Part shown: piece by piece, positions 11,637 to 21,812 of the stretch
How the letters are laid out: every line of letters begins with the position of its first letter
Position numbering within the stretch: the stretch's first letter is position 1
Source of the DNA: Dermacentor variabilis
Taxonomy: Eukaryota; Arthropoda; Arachnida; Ixodida; Ixodidae
Assembly: GCF_050947875.1 (NCBI RefSeq)
Contig: NC_134569.1
Location: forward strand, 34,551,277 to 34,615,276
Direction: 5' to 3'
Length of the DNA stretch: 64,000 bases
Translations under genes and position numbers: made by a program
Notes under the pieces: generated by a model
Databases searched by the model: none
What the model saw: the letters and a program-made list of their open reading frames with translations, nothing else
Told to the model about the DNA's origin: nothing

Positions 11637-11850
11637 GTCGCCGTGGCTCATTTGGTAGAGCAGCGTGCACGTCATGCCCATGTCTTGGGTCCGGCTCCCA
11701 CCGACAAGTCGCATTTCTTCCACTTTCATTTCTAATTTCTTCCATTATAGGATGAGGAAGCTCATCCCAAATTTAACCCTGATTCATAATTATTTCTGAT
11801 TTCAATAAATATCAAAGGTTAATTTCCCTTTATACTTTGTCTCCATTGAT
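11637..11850 (+). repeat. tRNA-headed SINE-like repeat, plus strand
   Basis: Bases 11637-11708 fit a 72-nt tRNA layout: D stem GCTC/GAGC, loop ATTTGGTA, partly decayed anticodon arm, T stem TGGG/CCCA around TCCGGCT. The following TTCCACTTTCATTTC is the reverse complement of the AT-rich segment beside the heads at 234 and 43231, so it belongs to the same family in the opposite orientation. The remaining AT-rich part to about 11850 is degenerate. Confidence 0.65.
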
Positions 11851-14800
11851 GACTCTTAAAAGGTTCTATGTCTGCCTACACGCTTAATTTTGGCTCCCGT
11901 CAGTAGCCGCTGTTTCCCCAAGTTCTTGGAGAAGTGCGTAGCCTCACTTGCCAAAATTATTGTAAACACTACGTAGCACTCCTCATAAAAAAGTCTGTCA
12001 AGGCATACATTGTGTCCGTCTAACTAGATTGTGTAAGGCTATCTCTAAATAACTTAACGCCTCATTCAACACAATCTGCCCGAAAAGCTTCCCGCAACCT
12101 AAGAAAAGGGACCTATTTCTTGATCCAGTATAGCGAGAATGCATTATACTGATCCGCTAAGATGCCGAAATAAGCCAGCCCCGTCCTGGTTATCGGTGTT
12201 CTCTCCCGGCCACGACGACGGGGAGGTGCAGTCCGTTTTCGGTAATCTTTGTGGATTAGCTAACGTCATTTTCGGAGTGCCTTCATTACGGTGCTTCCAT
12301 CATTCGATCGCGCTTTCCAGCGCGCGTCTACGCCCTGTCGTGCACACGTGGCTTGCATCTTCCTGCGTTGCCTAGACTTATTTCCAGTAGTGCCTGGTTG
12401 CACTAATTACCCTAATTCGAAATGAGTAGGGGCTGCCATGTTCAATCCAGATCATGAGCGAGTCCGCGGTGGTCAGAGCCGCAGCCTTTTTGGCCACCAG
12501 ACTATTCAGAAGGCCGCCGCGTGCGTGGCTGAAGTTGGCTCAAGAAAGGTATAGATAAGAAAGTGAAACAATCGTTGCATTTGTTACAACTCGCAACTGA
12601 ATTAAGAGATTAGAATATACCTAGGATAGCTGATACTGAAGGAACGTGCGAAGAGTTACACTAACTCAAAATCAAACCCCGACCATTGTTACATGCAAAA
12701 TTTTGTAGTTGCATACAAGACTTTTCAACTTTTTATCACTGAGCAAAATTACCTACTGTTGGGCTGGTTGACCCAACTGTTCGGAGCGCATGAATCTAAG
12801 AGAACCTCACTGGAATCATAGGGAGTTTTAGAAATAGGGGACCCAAAGTTAGGGTGCGCTATCGGCAGGGCGTGCTCAAGAGCGCAAAAGACATATAGAG
12901 AAGTTCGGGCCTTTCGGCATGCAAATTCAATTCAAGATACTTTTTTAAGTTTACCGCATAAGAGACTGGACAAGGGTCAGCACTTTCTATAATAAGTTGC
13001 GCCATGCACGGACGACATGCAAACGAAAACAATCCCGTCAAACACTGCAAGTCTAATCAACTCGTTATTATATATCTGCTACTGTTGCTACTTCTCTTTC
13101 CTGCTAGTACTGCTGGCCCTAATAAAGACGGCTCCCCTTGTCGAAGCGTTGGGTCCAACGACAACCCTTCATCGACTACTACTGTTCACCACTTTAAGAT
13201 TATATACCCCATTGTGACCACCCACATTTTGGCTTGGCTGACTACTACTAAACTAGTTGATCAGGTAGTCGATCATATCCTTCCTAAACACATTTTACAG
13301 TTGGTATTTCAACAGTAGCACAACTGGAAGTCAGGCTACTGAAAGGCCCACTATACCAAAATCTTAGGTGAAGATAATAAAAAAAAGAAAATAAAAGAAA
13401 CCAATAAAGGAGAGAAAAATACCGATAGAGACGCCTGATTGCTCCTCCATGGTGTTCGCTTTTTAATTTCGCTTCTTAACATAAAGTCGCGGATTGGAGT
13501 TCCAGTCCCAAAATACACGCTGCGCATGCCTGAGAAAGGTTGTTTTCCAACCAAAAACTCTTGTCCCCGAACAAGCAGAACCAATTATTGTTCTCATTCA
13601 ACAGCTTCGCTTTACCACCGTCGATACCCCTCACATCCTTCTGTACTCTTCGGGATCTGCGGTGTTAAATGCTATTAAATAGAACAATACATTCCCTCGC
13701 GATTGGGAGAAGGGAAAGAAAGATACTTTAAAAACTGTGCCAAAACCACCGACGATCATCGTCTATGTAAGCGAATGGACGAAGGCTTCTGGAAAGCTAT
13801 TTGCATTATTAAAGGAATGGTCCGCTTGAAAGCGTATGTTAGTTGCAGCAAGGAATAATTAGGTAGCGTTTGTTGTGGGTTGCGTAATTCCACAGATAGC
13901 AGAGACGTTAACCTGAATATCTATGGTAGCAGAGGTGGCTAGAATATGAGTTGATTCGTTATATGTGTGTTTTCTATAGGGCAGCATGAGTGCCGGCATG
14001 GATGGAATCTGAGATTTTCCTTTCCCACACCGCCGCCCTTTCGCACAGCCGCTACAGGCAGAAGGAGGGGATGTTTTTACCAAGCACTCTCCCGAAGCAT
14101 CTCAAGTTTGAAACTTTGACGCCCCAGTACTTTCGCACGAAGTAGCATTCCTTGCGTTGAAATAACGCGCCCTTTCTTTGCATCACCTCCACTTTACCCG
14201 CGGTGAAAGCCCGGCCACTGACCCCCACGAAAACGGGAGGAAGGTCCAAAGAAAGCTATTCACTATATTAAGAAATCTAAGTAGCAGTTGTGAAGAGGCA
14301 CTTGGGGGAGAACTATGACTAGTGTGGCCAGATTCCTCGGACGCCGCAACAGAACGGAAGGGATAGGGAAAGGGGGAGGAGATTCGGAGCGCGAAACCGA
14401 AACGGGATTGAACATTTATATCACCTGTTATTTATGCAAAATGAAACATTTTTGCAAGTTATCCATCAATCATTCAATCATTTCTTTATTTCCTGGAGTA
14501 GCTTGGGTTCCCTCATGCGAAAAGCGGTTGGAAACCACTTGAAAGTGTCTGAAGGCCCACGTACAGTTATTCAATAACTCTGCACTTGCATGGCAGGATA
14601 TTCCACGTGCATCCACATGCGTGACATGCAGCAAGACGGCATGAAGACGGCGTCGTCAAGGTGCTTTGGCTTGGTCATATGGCTTGTTGTCCAATGCATT
14701 GAGAAGTCGACTGTACCTTCGTCAGCAGAGCGTCATCCTGAGCAGACACGATGGCAAGCAAATAGTTCGCTTTTCAGCCGTTGAAAAAGTCCAAGTGCGC

Positions 14801-15006
14801 CTGCCGTACTTGCTGCAGTGGTTCGGTTTCCCCTATGTCTCTCGAGTCTTTCTGAAGATGGCCTCACCACCCCCAATAGAGTGAACGGCCGATTCAGCAC
14901 CAGAGTGGGACAAAACTGGGGACTGAAAGCCGGACCACGGCGGTAAAAGAGAGACGTGTCCCGCTAATGGAGCTGGTTACCTTTACATACTGGGTACCTT
15001 AACTAT
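11851..15006. other. No recognised gene
   Basis: No domain or RNA gene recognised. The frame at 13004-13318 (104 codons) has a leucine-rich hydrophobic stretch and then a small-residue ASTAG segment, but no conserved family features. Bases 14463-14500 (repeated ATCAATC/ATTCAATC words then TTTCTTTATTT) look like the reverse-strand tail of a retroposon. The sequence just before 15007 may be more decayed LINE. Confidence 0.4.
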
Positions 15007-15374
15007 GACTTAACTTGGACTATATTTTGCAATTCTAAGCCGGCACTTCAGGTGATCGATCCTGCCCTTAGACGAGGACCCTACTTTATCTTTGCTCAAG
15101 AGGTTATCGAATTAAATGACGTCGCCCTAAGGTCTGGCCATTTCATAAGGTTTCAGTGGATTCCTGACACTGTGGCCTACATGAAAATGAGCTCGCCGAC
15201 GGGTAGGCAAAGATGGCCCACATTAATGCCACGCCAGTGTTCATCCCATTTTCCCGACCAGGCACTAATGCCCTGGTGTACAGACTTCTGCGCGATAATA
15301 CCTCAGTGTATTGTGCATCGCCAGATCATCGTCATCCCCGCCTTCACGAATTCGACAAAGAGCTAAAGTTTGAA
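15007..15374 (+). pseudogene. LINE RNase H domain fragment (5' part)
   Basis: Translation near 15010-15170 gives TIFCNSKPALQVI, then EVIELNDVALRSGHFIRFQWIP. This is the RNase H region of APE-type LINEs, where F-x-D-S-K-x-A-L precedes the F-x-W-I-P-G-H motif. The catalytic Asp of the DSK motif is Asn here (codon 15031-15033). After a frame change the reading is HCGLHENELADG, the GHCGxxGNExAD motif, and then a linker ending in FDKELKF at about 15373. The next host segment resumes at 15990 after a foreign insertion. It probably belongs to the same class as 46850-49110 and 62770-63164, because the C-terminal pieces align in order. Confidence 0.8.
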
Positions 15375-15958
15375 GTTTGAAGTTTATTATAATTTTAACA
15401 ATACAAAATTGTCATGGCGCTGGAGTAAAAGGCGAGACTATACACGCCTGACTAGGCCCCTGGCGCCACGAGCACAGTAGACAACAGTGCAAAAAAAAAT
15501 GTATACATATACACACATAATACACGCATATACATACATGTATATATTCGAATGACACAATGATACATACAATAAATCAATGCAACACAATAAGTATAAA
15601 TAATACAAATGAAGAAATAAAGTACGTACAGAAAGATACAGAAAGGCCAAAAGCCAAATGCGAACAAAAAGTCTTGCAACGCATGAAATTGCATATCAGT
15701 CGAAAAACAGAAAATCAGTTACAAAAGAACAGGTGTCAATTGTTGGAAAAGTGCAGTTTTGATTTCTTTCTGAATATTGAAATGGTTGAGGAATCTTGCA
15801 TGATATCAAATAAAGCATGCTCATCATTAGGTAAATTAGGAATCTGCCACTGTAAAAGCTGCTTGCCGTAGTTTGTTCAAGTTTTTACCTTGATAAGGTT
15901 CCTAGCTCTTAAGGTGTAATTAATTGTGGTATTAGTATATATAGAAAAAAAACTAGAA
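15366..15958 (-). mobile_element. CR1-like LINE 3' end inserted into another LINE
   Basis: On the minus strand this reads as a LINE C-terminus followed by a 3' UTR. The weak coding remnant at 15750-15870 gives DEHALFDIMQDSSTISIFRKK, the short hydrophobic/basic helix that closes CR1-type ORF2 (compare FQHLIRSRL at about 20.7 kb). The 3' end at about 15375-15400 has an AATAAACTTCAAACTTC tail. The insertion lies exactly where the plus-strand LINE reading frame breaks: FDKELKF before it and IPPNMKRC after it. It is 5'-truncated, as usual for these elements. A stretch of alternating purine/pyrimidine (15497-15547) lies in its UTR. Confidence 0.65.
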
Positions 15959-16017
15959 CGGATACCACCGAACATGAAACTAGAAACTAGAAAATACGGA
16001 TACCACCGAACATGAAA
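15959..16017. repeat. 38-bp tandem duplication at the insertion junction
   Basis: CGGATACCACCGAACATGAAA occurs at 15959-15979 and again at 15997-16017, separated by a 17-base CTAGAAACTAGAAAATA spacer. The repeated block encodes RIPPNMK of the host LINE, so it lies at the right edge of the nested insertion. It could be a local duplication linked to that event. Confidence 0.85.
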
Positions 16018-16510
16018 AGGTGTAATGCAAGCTTGCTGCACAGACTGCGACTAGGTGTGGCCTTCACCCGGCGCTTCCTACGTCTCATCGGCCGGGCGGA
16101 CAGTCCAAATTGTGAGGAATGCGGTATTCCTGAGACGACAGAACACATGCTGTGCATGTGCCCACGATTTGATATACAGAGAAAATCGCTGACAGACATT
16201 TTGCACAAATTTGTCGTTGGACCATTAACTGAAAAGATTGTATTGGGACCTTCGTCTGATCCTCGTCATCAGCCTGATAGTCTCAAGGCTCTCAGCAAAT
16301 TTTTATGTGAGAGCGGACTGGACAAGAGACTTTGAAGAGTCTTGGAGCGTGCAAGATTTTCCCCACCATCTTCATCCTTATAATCAACGTCTTCCCTATT
16401 CTTTGGGTCTGCACCCTCTCCCCTTCTCCCAACGCCGACTAGCAGGTCAGAAGATTGATTCAGGCCGACCTATCAGCTTTTCTGTCATAATAAATACCTT
16501 TCTTAACTAT
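15990..16510 (+). pseudogene. LINE ORF2 C-terminal domain and 3' UTR
   Basis: An open frame to the stop at 16333-16335 has the LINE C-terminal layout: LLHRLRLGVAFTRRFLRLIG, then C-x2-C spacing in NCEECGIPETTEH, then MLCMCPRF, ending with FLCESGLDKRL. The cysteine/histidine cluster (C-x2-C ... H-x4-C) is the zinc-finger-like region found after RNase H in several LINE clades. The end is nearly identical to the 62770-63164 fragment, which closes ETGLDKRL. The 3' UTR is CT-rich and carries AATAAA at about 16489. This is the 3' half of the element begun at 15007. Confidence 0.85.
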
Positions 16511-17019
16511 GATGATATGAAATGTTCGGAATAACTCACGGAATGCCTTCGTGCTCGCGTGCTTCCTCCCTGGGATGATCGCATTCAGACAGGGAAATAT
16601 ATAGTCTGTCTACGAAAGTTTTTGAGTGAAAATGGCGTTAAAGGATAGCCAACAGACAGGGGCGTAGGCATGGGGGGGGGAGGCTTATGGGGCTTCAGTC
16701 CCTCCCCCCCCCCCCGAAATTTTGTTGTGCTGTCCATGCACCACCGACCCAAGCAACTCCCGGCGCCGGAAATCACTCTGGATTTTGTATAGAATGTCTT
16801 TTTCATGCTCGAAAAAACATTTCACAGCGAACATTGCGAACTGGGGCTGGATTTCGCGGCAACGCCCAGCCGCCGGGAGTCACATAACGCAAGCATCCCC
16901 ATCCGAGCACAAAGTTTTGAGGGCGTTTTGATGGCAAACTCTCATTTACAAAAGTGACACGCAGGTGTCAGGATATGTGTTCTTTAATGCTCTCATACAC
17001 TGGGTTGAACATAATCGCG

Positions 17020-18076
17020 TGACGTAATGCACGCTGCAGATGTTGAGCAGCGTGGTGCGGTGACATTTTTGACAGCTGAAGGTGTCTCCTAACAGAAATT
17101 AGTCGCCGTATGGTTGCAGTGTACGCCGAACATTGCATTTCATTGGCCACTGTGGAGCGTTGGAGCAAACTGTCCCAAGAAGGACGCGAAAGTTGCAAAG
17201 ACGATCCAAAACCGGGCCAAAGCCATCGTGTAATCACTCCCAACAATATTGCAAAGGTTGATGAGCTGATGAGACAAGAACGGAGGATAAGCATCGATGA
17301 ACTGGCAGAGCGTGTGAACATCAGTCACTGTTGGGTTCACGCCATAATTTATGAACATCTCGGTTATCGGCTCTCGTGTGCGCAATGGTTGCCCAAGAGT
17401 TTGAACCACCTCCAGAAGACGGAGAAGCTCGGCGCTGCCCTGACTCATCTGATGCAGTATAAGAATGAGAGTGACGACTTCTTGTCTAAAATTGTGATAG
17501 AGGACGAACCATGGTGCCACTACTATGAGCCTAAAACACGACGGCAAAGCCTACAGTGGAAACATTCGTATTCACCACCCCCAAAGAAAGGAACGGCTGT
17601 CATTCCCGCCGGAAAGGCGTTGTTGACTTTTTTTTTTCGATCGTCAGGGGCTATTCCTGATAGAATTTGCTAAATCTTGAGAGACTATCAATTCTTTTCG
17701 TTATTGTTAAGCGCCGGATCGGCTGCGTGTCACAATCAAGAACAAACTACGTGGAAAATTCACGAATGGTGTCATCTTGTTCCACGACAATGCCGTCCCG
17801 ATGTCGCTGATGTGTTTGATATAAAACTGGCATAGTTCAAATGGGAAACGCTGCAACATCCGCCAAACAGCTCAGACCTGTTGCCTTGCGACTTCCACAT
17901 TTTAGGGTAACCGAAAAGACAGCTCAAGGGAACCAGATTCATGTCGGACAATGACGTGAAAGAGTCAGTTGCAGGCTTTTTGAAGCAGCAACCCAAAGAG
18001 CTTAATAAGACGGGAATCACGCGACTAGTTAGACGATGGGACAAATGTCTAAATGCTCATGGAGACTACTTTTAAA
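17020..18076 (+). pseudogene. Mariner (Tc1/mariner) transposase pseudogene
   Basis: The mariner transposase signature runs across three frames. The N-terminal helix-turn-helix region starts at about 17040 (EQRGAVTFLTAEGVS, then a stop). The open frame 17110-17673 has the second DNA-binding half (RISIDELAERVNISHCWVH), the first catalytic Asp (VIEDEPW, about 17495-17515) and PPPKKGTAVIPAGK. After a break the second Asp appears in LFHDN (17779-17792), and the third in SSDLLPCDFH (17870-17905). The C-terminus (KRQLKGTRFMSDNDVK ... WDKCLNAHGDYF) ends at a stop by 18076. All three catalytic Asp codons survive but lie in different frames. Terminal inverted repeats were not resolved. Confidence 0.9.
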
Positions 18077-18650
18077 TAAAGTACCCCGTTTGTCATATAT
18101 TCGCACTAGCTCATTTTCATTTGACTTTCCCTCGTATATTTTGCAGAACTGCTTTATATACGTGCTCTCTGTTGCGACTATAATTTCGGTGCAATTACTC
18201 ACGATACACGACTGGTGACAGCTGCTCCTGCGTAATACATTTGAACAAATGACAGCATCATTGAGGTTTTTCACTGGACGATGCATGTGTACAAGAATGT
18301 AAACAAGGTTCTTTAATGACAAAGATTCATTAACACATTTATCCTCAACTTGTTCATTTCATGGCCCTTGCATTTTTCGTATCAGTGGCATGCACTGCTT
18401 AGCTGGTTTCGAACTGCTATAGTTCTAAAGTTCGTGTGATATTTTCATTACTTATTAAATAGACAAAAAATGGAAGCATTGATATCAGTTATATTGGGCA
18501 CATTTTTGGCACATACGGGTATATTCCTTTATGAAAAAATACATATTTTACTTGTTTTGACAGTGCACAGCGTTCAACAATTCGTTTGCAGCATCTTTGG
18601 CAATGACAATGCAGTTATTTATGTCTTTTATCCCTCGACAAATTGTTTAA

Positions 18651-19258
18651 GAGGAAGCTTTAGCTCGGGCGGAACTCCGACGCGGCCTATTCAAATACAT
18701 GTAAAATGCAGAAAACTTTATTTAAAATATTTTGAAAAATTCGGAAGTTGGAAAATAATGGAAGCACGACGTTTACAAACTAATAGCTCTGCATCAAGAA
18801 CACATATCGAGCTTCTGTAAACGCCATTTATTATAACGCTCAAAGCGGACAAATTTGGTGCGTCAATTTGTATCTTACATGAATTGGTTACGTTGTGTTC
18901 AAGGGTTCTGCGAGTGCCGTATTTCCATAATACAGAATTTTTTAAAATTCATGACTAATATATAAAATTTTTCCGTTGTAGGTTTACTATGATATGCAAT
19001 TCACAAAATTGTGATATCATTTTTCATTGTTGAGTTACAGAGTATTAAACTTGATAGTTTCGTTTACTGAAAATTGGCGATTTTTACCAATTTTTAATAA
19101 AGAATAGACAGCCTCAATGAAAAATTCAAAATAAACAGTCATGTAAGTTTTTTATAAGTGCAACAAACTTCGTCAAATTCTTCGTCAAACTTCGCCGAGA
19201 AAAAGGAATTCTCCTTCTACATGTATTTAGATTGGAGTACCCGAGCTAAAGCTTCCCC
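18651..19258. mobile_element. TTAA-flanked MITE, copy 1
   Basis: About 608 bp with inverted ends GGAAGCTTTAGCTCGGG and CCCGAGCTAAAGCTTCC. It is flanked on both sides by TTAA (18647-18650 and 19259-19262), the target duplication typical of piggyBac-type elements. The body contains ATACATGTAAAA near both ends and no protein. A second copy is at 21021-21742. Confidence 0.8.
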
Positions 19259-19263
19259 TTAAG

Positions 19264-21020
19264 ATGAGCTTCCCCTCATATAGTGCCGACCATCTAGGTT
19301 TCAATAATAAAATATTAAAGAATACAACGCATAGTATTTGTTCCATGTTAACAGCTCTATTTTCCCAGTCACTATCAACTGGTGGTATTCCTAATGACTG
19401 GCGCATTCCTAAAATAATACCCATTTTCAAATCAGGTGATGGTGCTTCTCCCCTTAATTACCGTCCCATCTCCTTAACCAGCACTCTTTGTAAATTACTC
19501 GAACATATCATACAGTCAAGTCATCAACTTTCTTGAAGACCATAACATTATTTTTAAGCATCAGCACGGTTTTCGCAAAGGCTACTCATGCGACACACAA
19601 CTTGCCGGATTTATTAACGACATACACGCGCTAATAGACGCCGGGTTCCAAGTTGACGCAATATTTCTAGATTTTTCTAAGGCATTTGACCGTGTTCCAC
19701 ACCACAGGTTGTTACTTAAACTTTCACAGCTTAACATTCACCCTACTATAATTGCATGGATCACCGATTTTCTCTCATCTAGAATTCAGTTTACATCAGT
19801 TAACAATTCCAATTCATGTTATGCTGATGTTAAGTCTGGAGTTCCACAAGGCAGCGTACTTGGACCTTTACTCTTTCTAATTTATATTAATGATTTACCC
19901 AGTAGCGTCTCATCTAAAATCAGACTATTTGCAGACGATTGTGTAGTTTACCGATGTGTAACAAGTAAGACTGATAGCCACTTACTACAAACTGACCTGG
20001 ACGCAATAAGTACATGGTGTTCTAATTGGTTAATGCCATTAAATATTTCCAAAACTAAACTCATGTCTTTCACCAATAGGCCACGAATTCTAACCACCTA
20101 TTCCCTTGATAACAACCCTGTGGAACTCGCAACTACTTACAAGTACCTTGGCATCAATCTTCAGTCAAACTTATCGTGGAATAATCATATTAATCTTACC
20201 CTTGCCTCTTCAAATCGTACTCTCGGACTTATTAAACATAACTTAAGAGAAGCCCAATGCATGTTAAAAAACTAGCATACACAACATTAATCCGTCCTAA
20301 ACTAGAATACGCGTCTGCCATCTGGGATCCCGAACAAACTTATATCATCAGTAACATCGAAGCCTTGCAGAACCGTGCTGCGCGATTTATATTTTCAGAT
20401 TATTCACGTTACACCAGCGTCACCTCTCTAAAGAATAAAGCTGACTTGGCCAACTTAGCACTTCGCCGTAAAATTTCTCGCTTAACACTTTTCCATAAGC
20501 TTTATCACCATTCATCACTTCACGATGATTTCTTTCAGTCACCAACAGTTATTTTTCCACGCCGTGACCATCCATACAAAGTCAAACGCATTAACTGCCA
20601 GTCATCCCATTATGCATATTCGTTCTCACTTCGCACAATAACTGAATGGAACGCCTTACCATCAGTCATTGCCACGGAACCAGACTTGACTAAGTTTCAA
20701 CATTTAATTCGCTCACGACTTGTCGACCAATCGCATTATTATTCTTTTTTGGTACTTTTACAGTGTTTTCGATGTTTGTTGGTGTTTTTCATTGCAGTTG
20801 CCTTATGTTCTCCTAATATGTACTAATGTTTTCTCTGTAATAATTGTGACCTAATTATCTTGTATATTACCTATGTTTCACTGTATTACTTCTGTTACAC
20901 TCTCTTGTTTTTAGTATGTACTAACTAATGACCAGTGCTTGTGACTGCCCCTCCCCCCATGTAATACCCTCGTAATGAGGGCCTTTGGGGGTATTTTGAA
21001 TAAATAAATAAATAAATAAA
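19264..21020 (+). pseudogene. CR1/Jockey-type LINE reverse transcriptase, 5'-truncated, best preserved
   Basis: Three consecutive frames (19264-19536, about 19540-20275, 20257-20826) give an almost complete RT. Motifs in order are SGDGASPLNYRPISLTS, HGFRKGYSCDTQL, DFSKAFDRVPHHRLL, SGVPQGSVLGPLLFLIYIND, the catalytic RLFADDCVVY (about 19920-19950), KTKLMSF, YKYLGI and the thumb (LIRPKLEYASAIWDPEQ). The C-terminus contains RTITEWNALP. Only two single-base frame changes are seen, near 19520 and near 20252-20258. The FADD pair is intact. The 3' UTR ends in (AAATA)n at 21000-21020. Endonuclease and ORF1 are absent because of 5' truncation. It starts within a few bases of the TTAA MITE. Confidence 0.9.
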
Positions 21021-21742
21021 AGTGGAAGCTTTAGCTCGGGCCCAACTCCGACGCGGCCTATGCAAATACATGTAAAACGCAAAAACGTTTTCATGAGGTA
21101 ACCCCTCGACCGATTTTGATAAAATTTGTTGCACTTGAAAGAGAAAGTTAAATTCTAGTGACTGTTGGAAGCGGAATTTAGATTTAGGGCTTGAATTTTC
21201 TTAAAAACGTTTTCAAATATTTGACCGTTTGAAAAAAATAGAAGCACGATGTTTACAAATTGATAGCTCTGCATCAAGAACATATATCGTGGTTTTCTAA
21301 ACGACATTCATTAGACCATTCAAAGCGGACAAATTCGAAGTGTCATTTTACATCTTACGTGAATTTGTTACTTTAGTCACAAGAGCTCTGCAAAAGCTGT
21401 ATTTCCATATTACCATTTTTTTATATTCATGTGTGACATATCAGTTTTGTCCGCTTTGGATGTACTATTATATGCAATTCACATAAATGTATTATCATTT
21501 TTTGTTGTTGAGTTACAGAGTTGTAAGCTTGATAGTTTTGTTTTCTGAAAATGTTTAATTTTTGCCAATTTTTAATAAAGAAATGACGATATAACTGAAA
21601 AATTCGAAACCAACATTCACTAGATGTTAGGTTTGTCCTTTAAATGCAACAAACCTTGTCAAATTTGGTGTAGTGGTTGCCGAGAAAAACGAATTCTCCG
21701 TTTAATGTATTCAGATAGGAGCACTCGACCTAAAGCTTTCTT
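21021..21742. mobile_element. TTAA-associated MITE, copy 2
   Basis: It begins GGAAGCTTTAGCTCGGGC directly after the A-rich tail of the LINE and ends in a decayed CGACCTAAAGCTTTC before TTAA (21743-21746). The left TTAA is missing, as if the LINE 3' end replaced it. Internal similarity to 18651-19258 is clear: ATACATGTAAAACGC, GCATCAAGAACA.ATATCG, CAAAGCGGACAAATT, TTTTTAATAAAGAA. Confidence 0.8.
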
Positions 21743-21812
21743 TTAAGGAGGAGGCCGAGCTGCAATGTGAGCACCCCCCCCCCCCCCCAAACGAAATTTC
21801 TGACTACGCCAC

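Larger units (their letters stand above)
16661..21812. mobile_element. Composite repeat, copy A, with GGCGTAG/CTACGCC termini
   Basis: The left end is GGCGTAGGCA followed by poly(G) and poly(C) runs. The right end has a poly(C) run and ends TTTCTGACTACGCCAC, so the termini are inverted. Four blocks are shared with copy B in the same order: 16661-16935 with 53306-53578, 18130-18350 with 55150-55390, 18400-18640 with 56925-57140, and 21747-21812 with 58458-58528. Between the blocks copy A carries a mariner pseudogene (about 16940-18076), a TTAA MITE, a CR1-like LINE and a second MITE. The parent repeat is probably a DNA transposon or MITE-like family much shorter than 5 kb, enlarged by nesting. 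Its own class could not be named. Confidence 0.65.

Noticed and set aside
17110..17673. Domesticated mariner gene (SETMAR-like host gene)
   Set aside because: The frame is interrupted before and after by stops and frame changes and is embedded in repeats, so it is not a conserved single-exon host gene.
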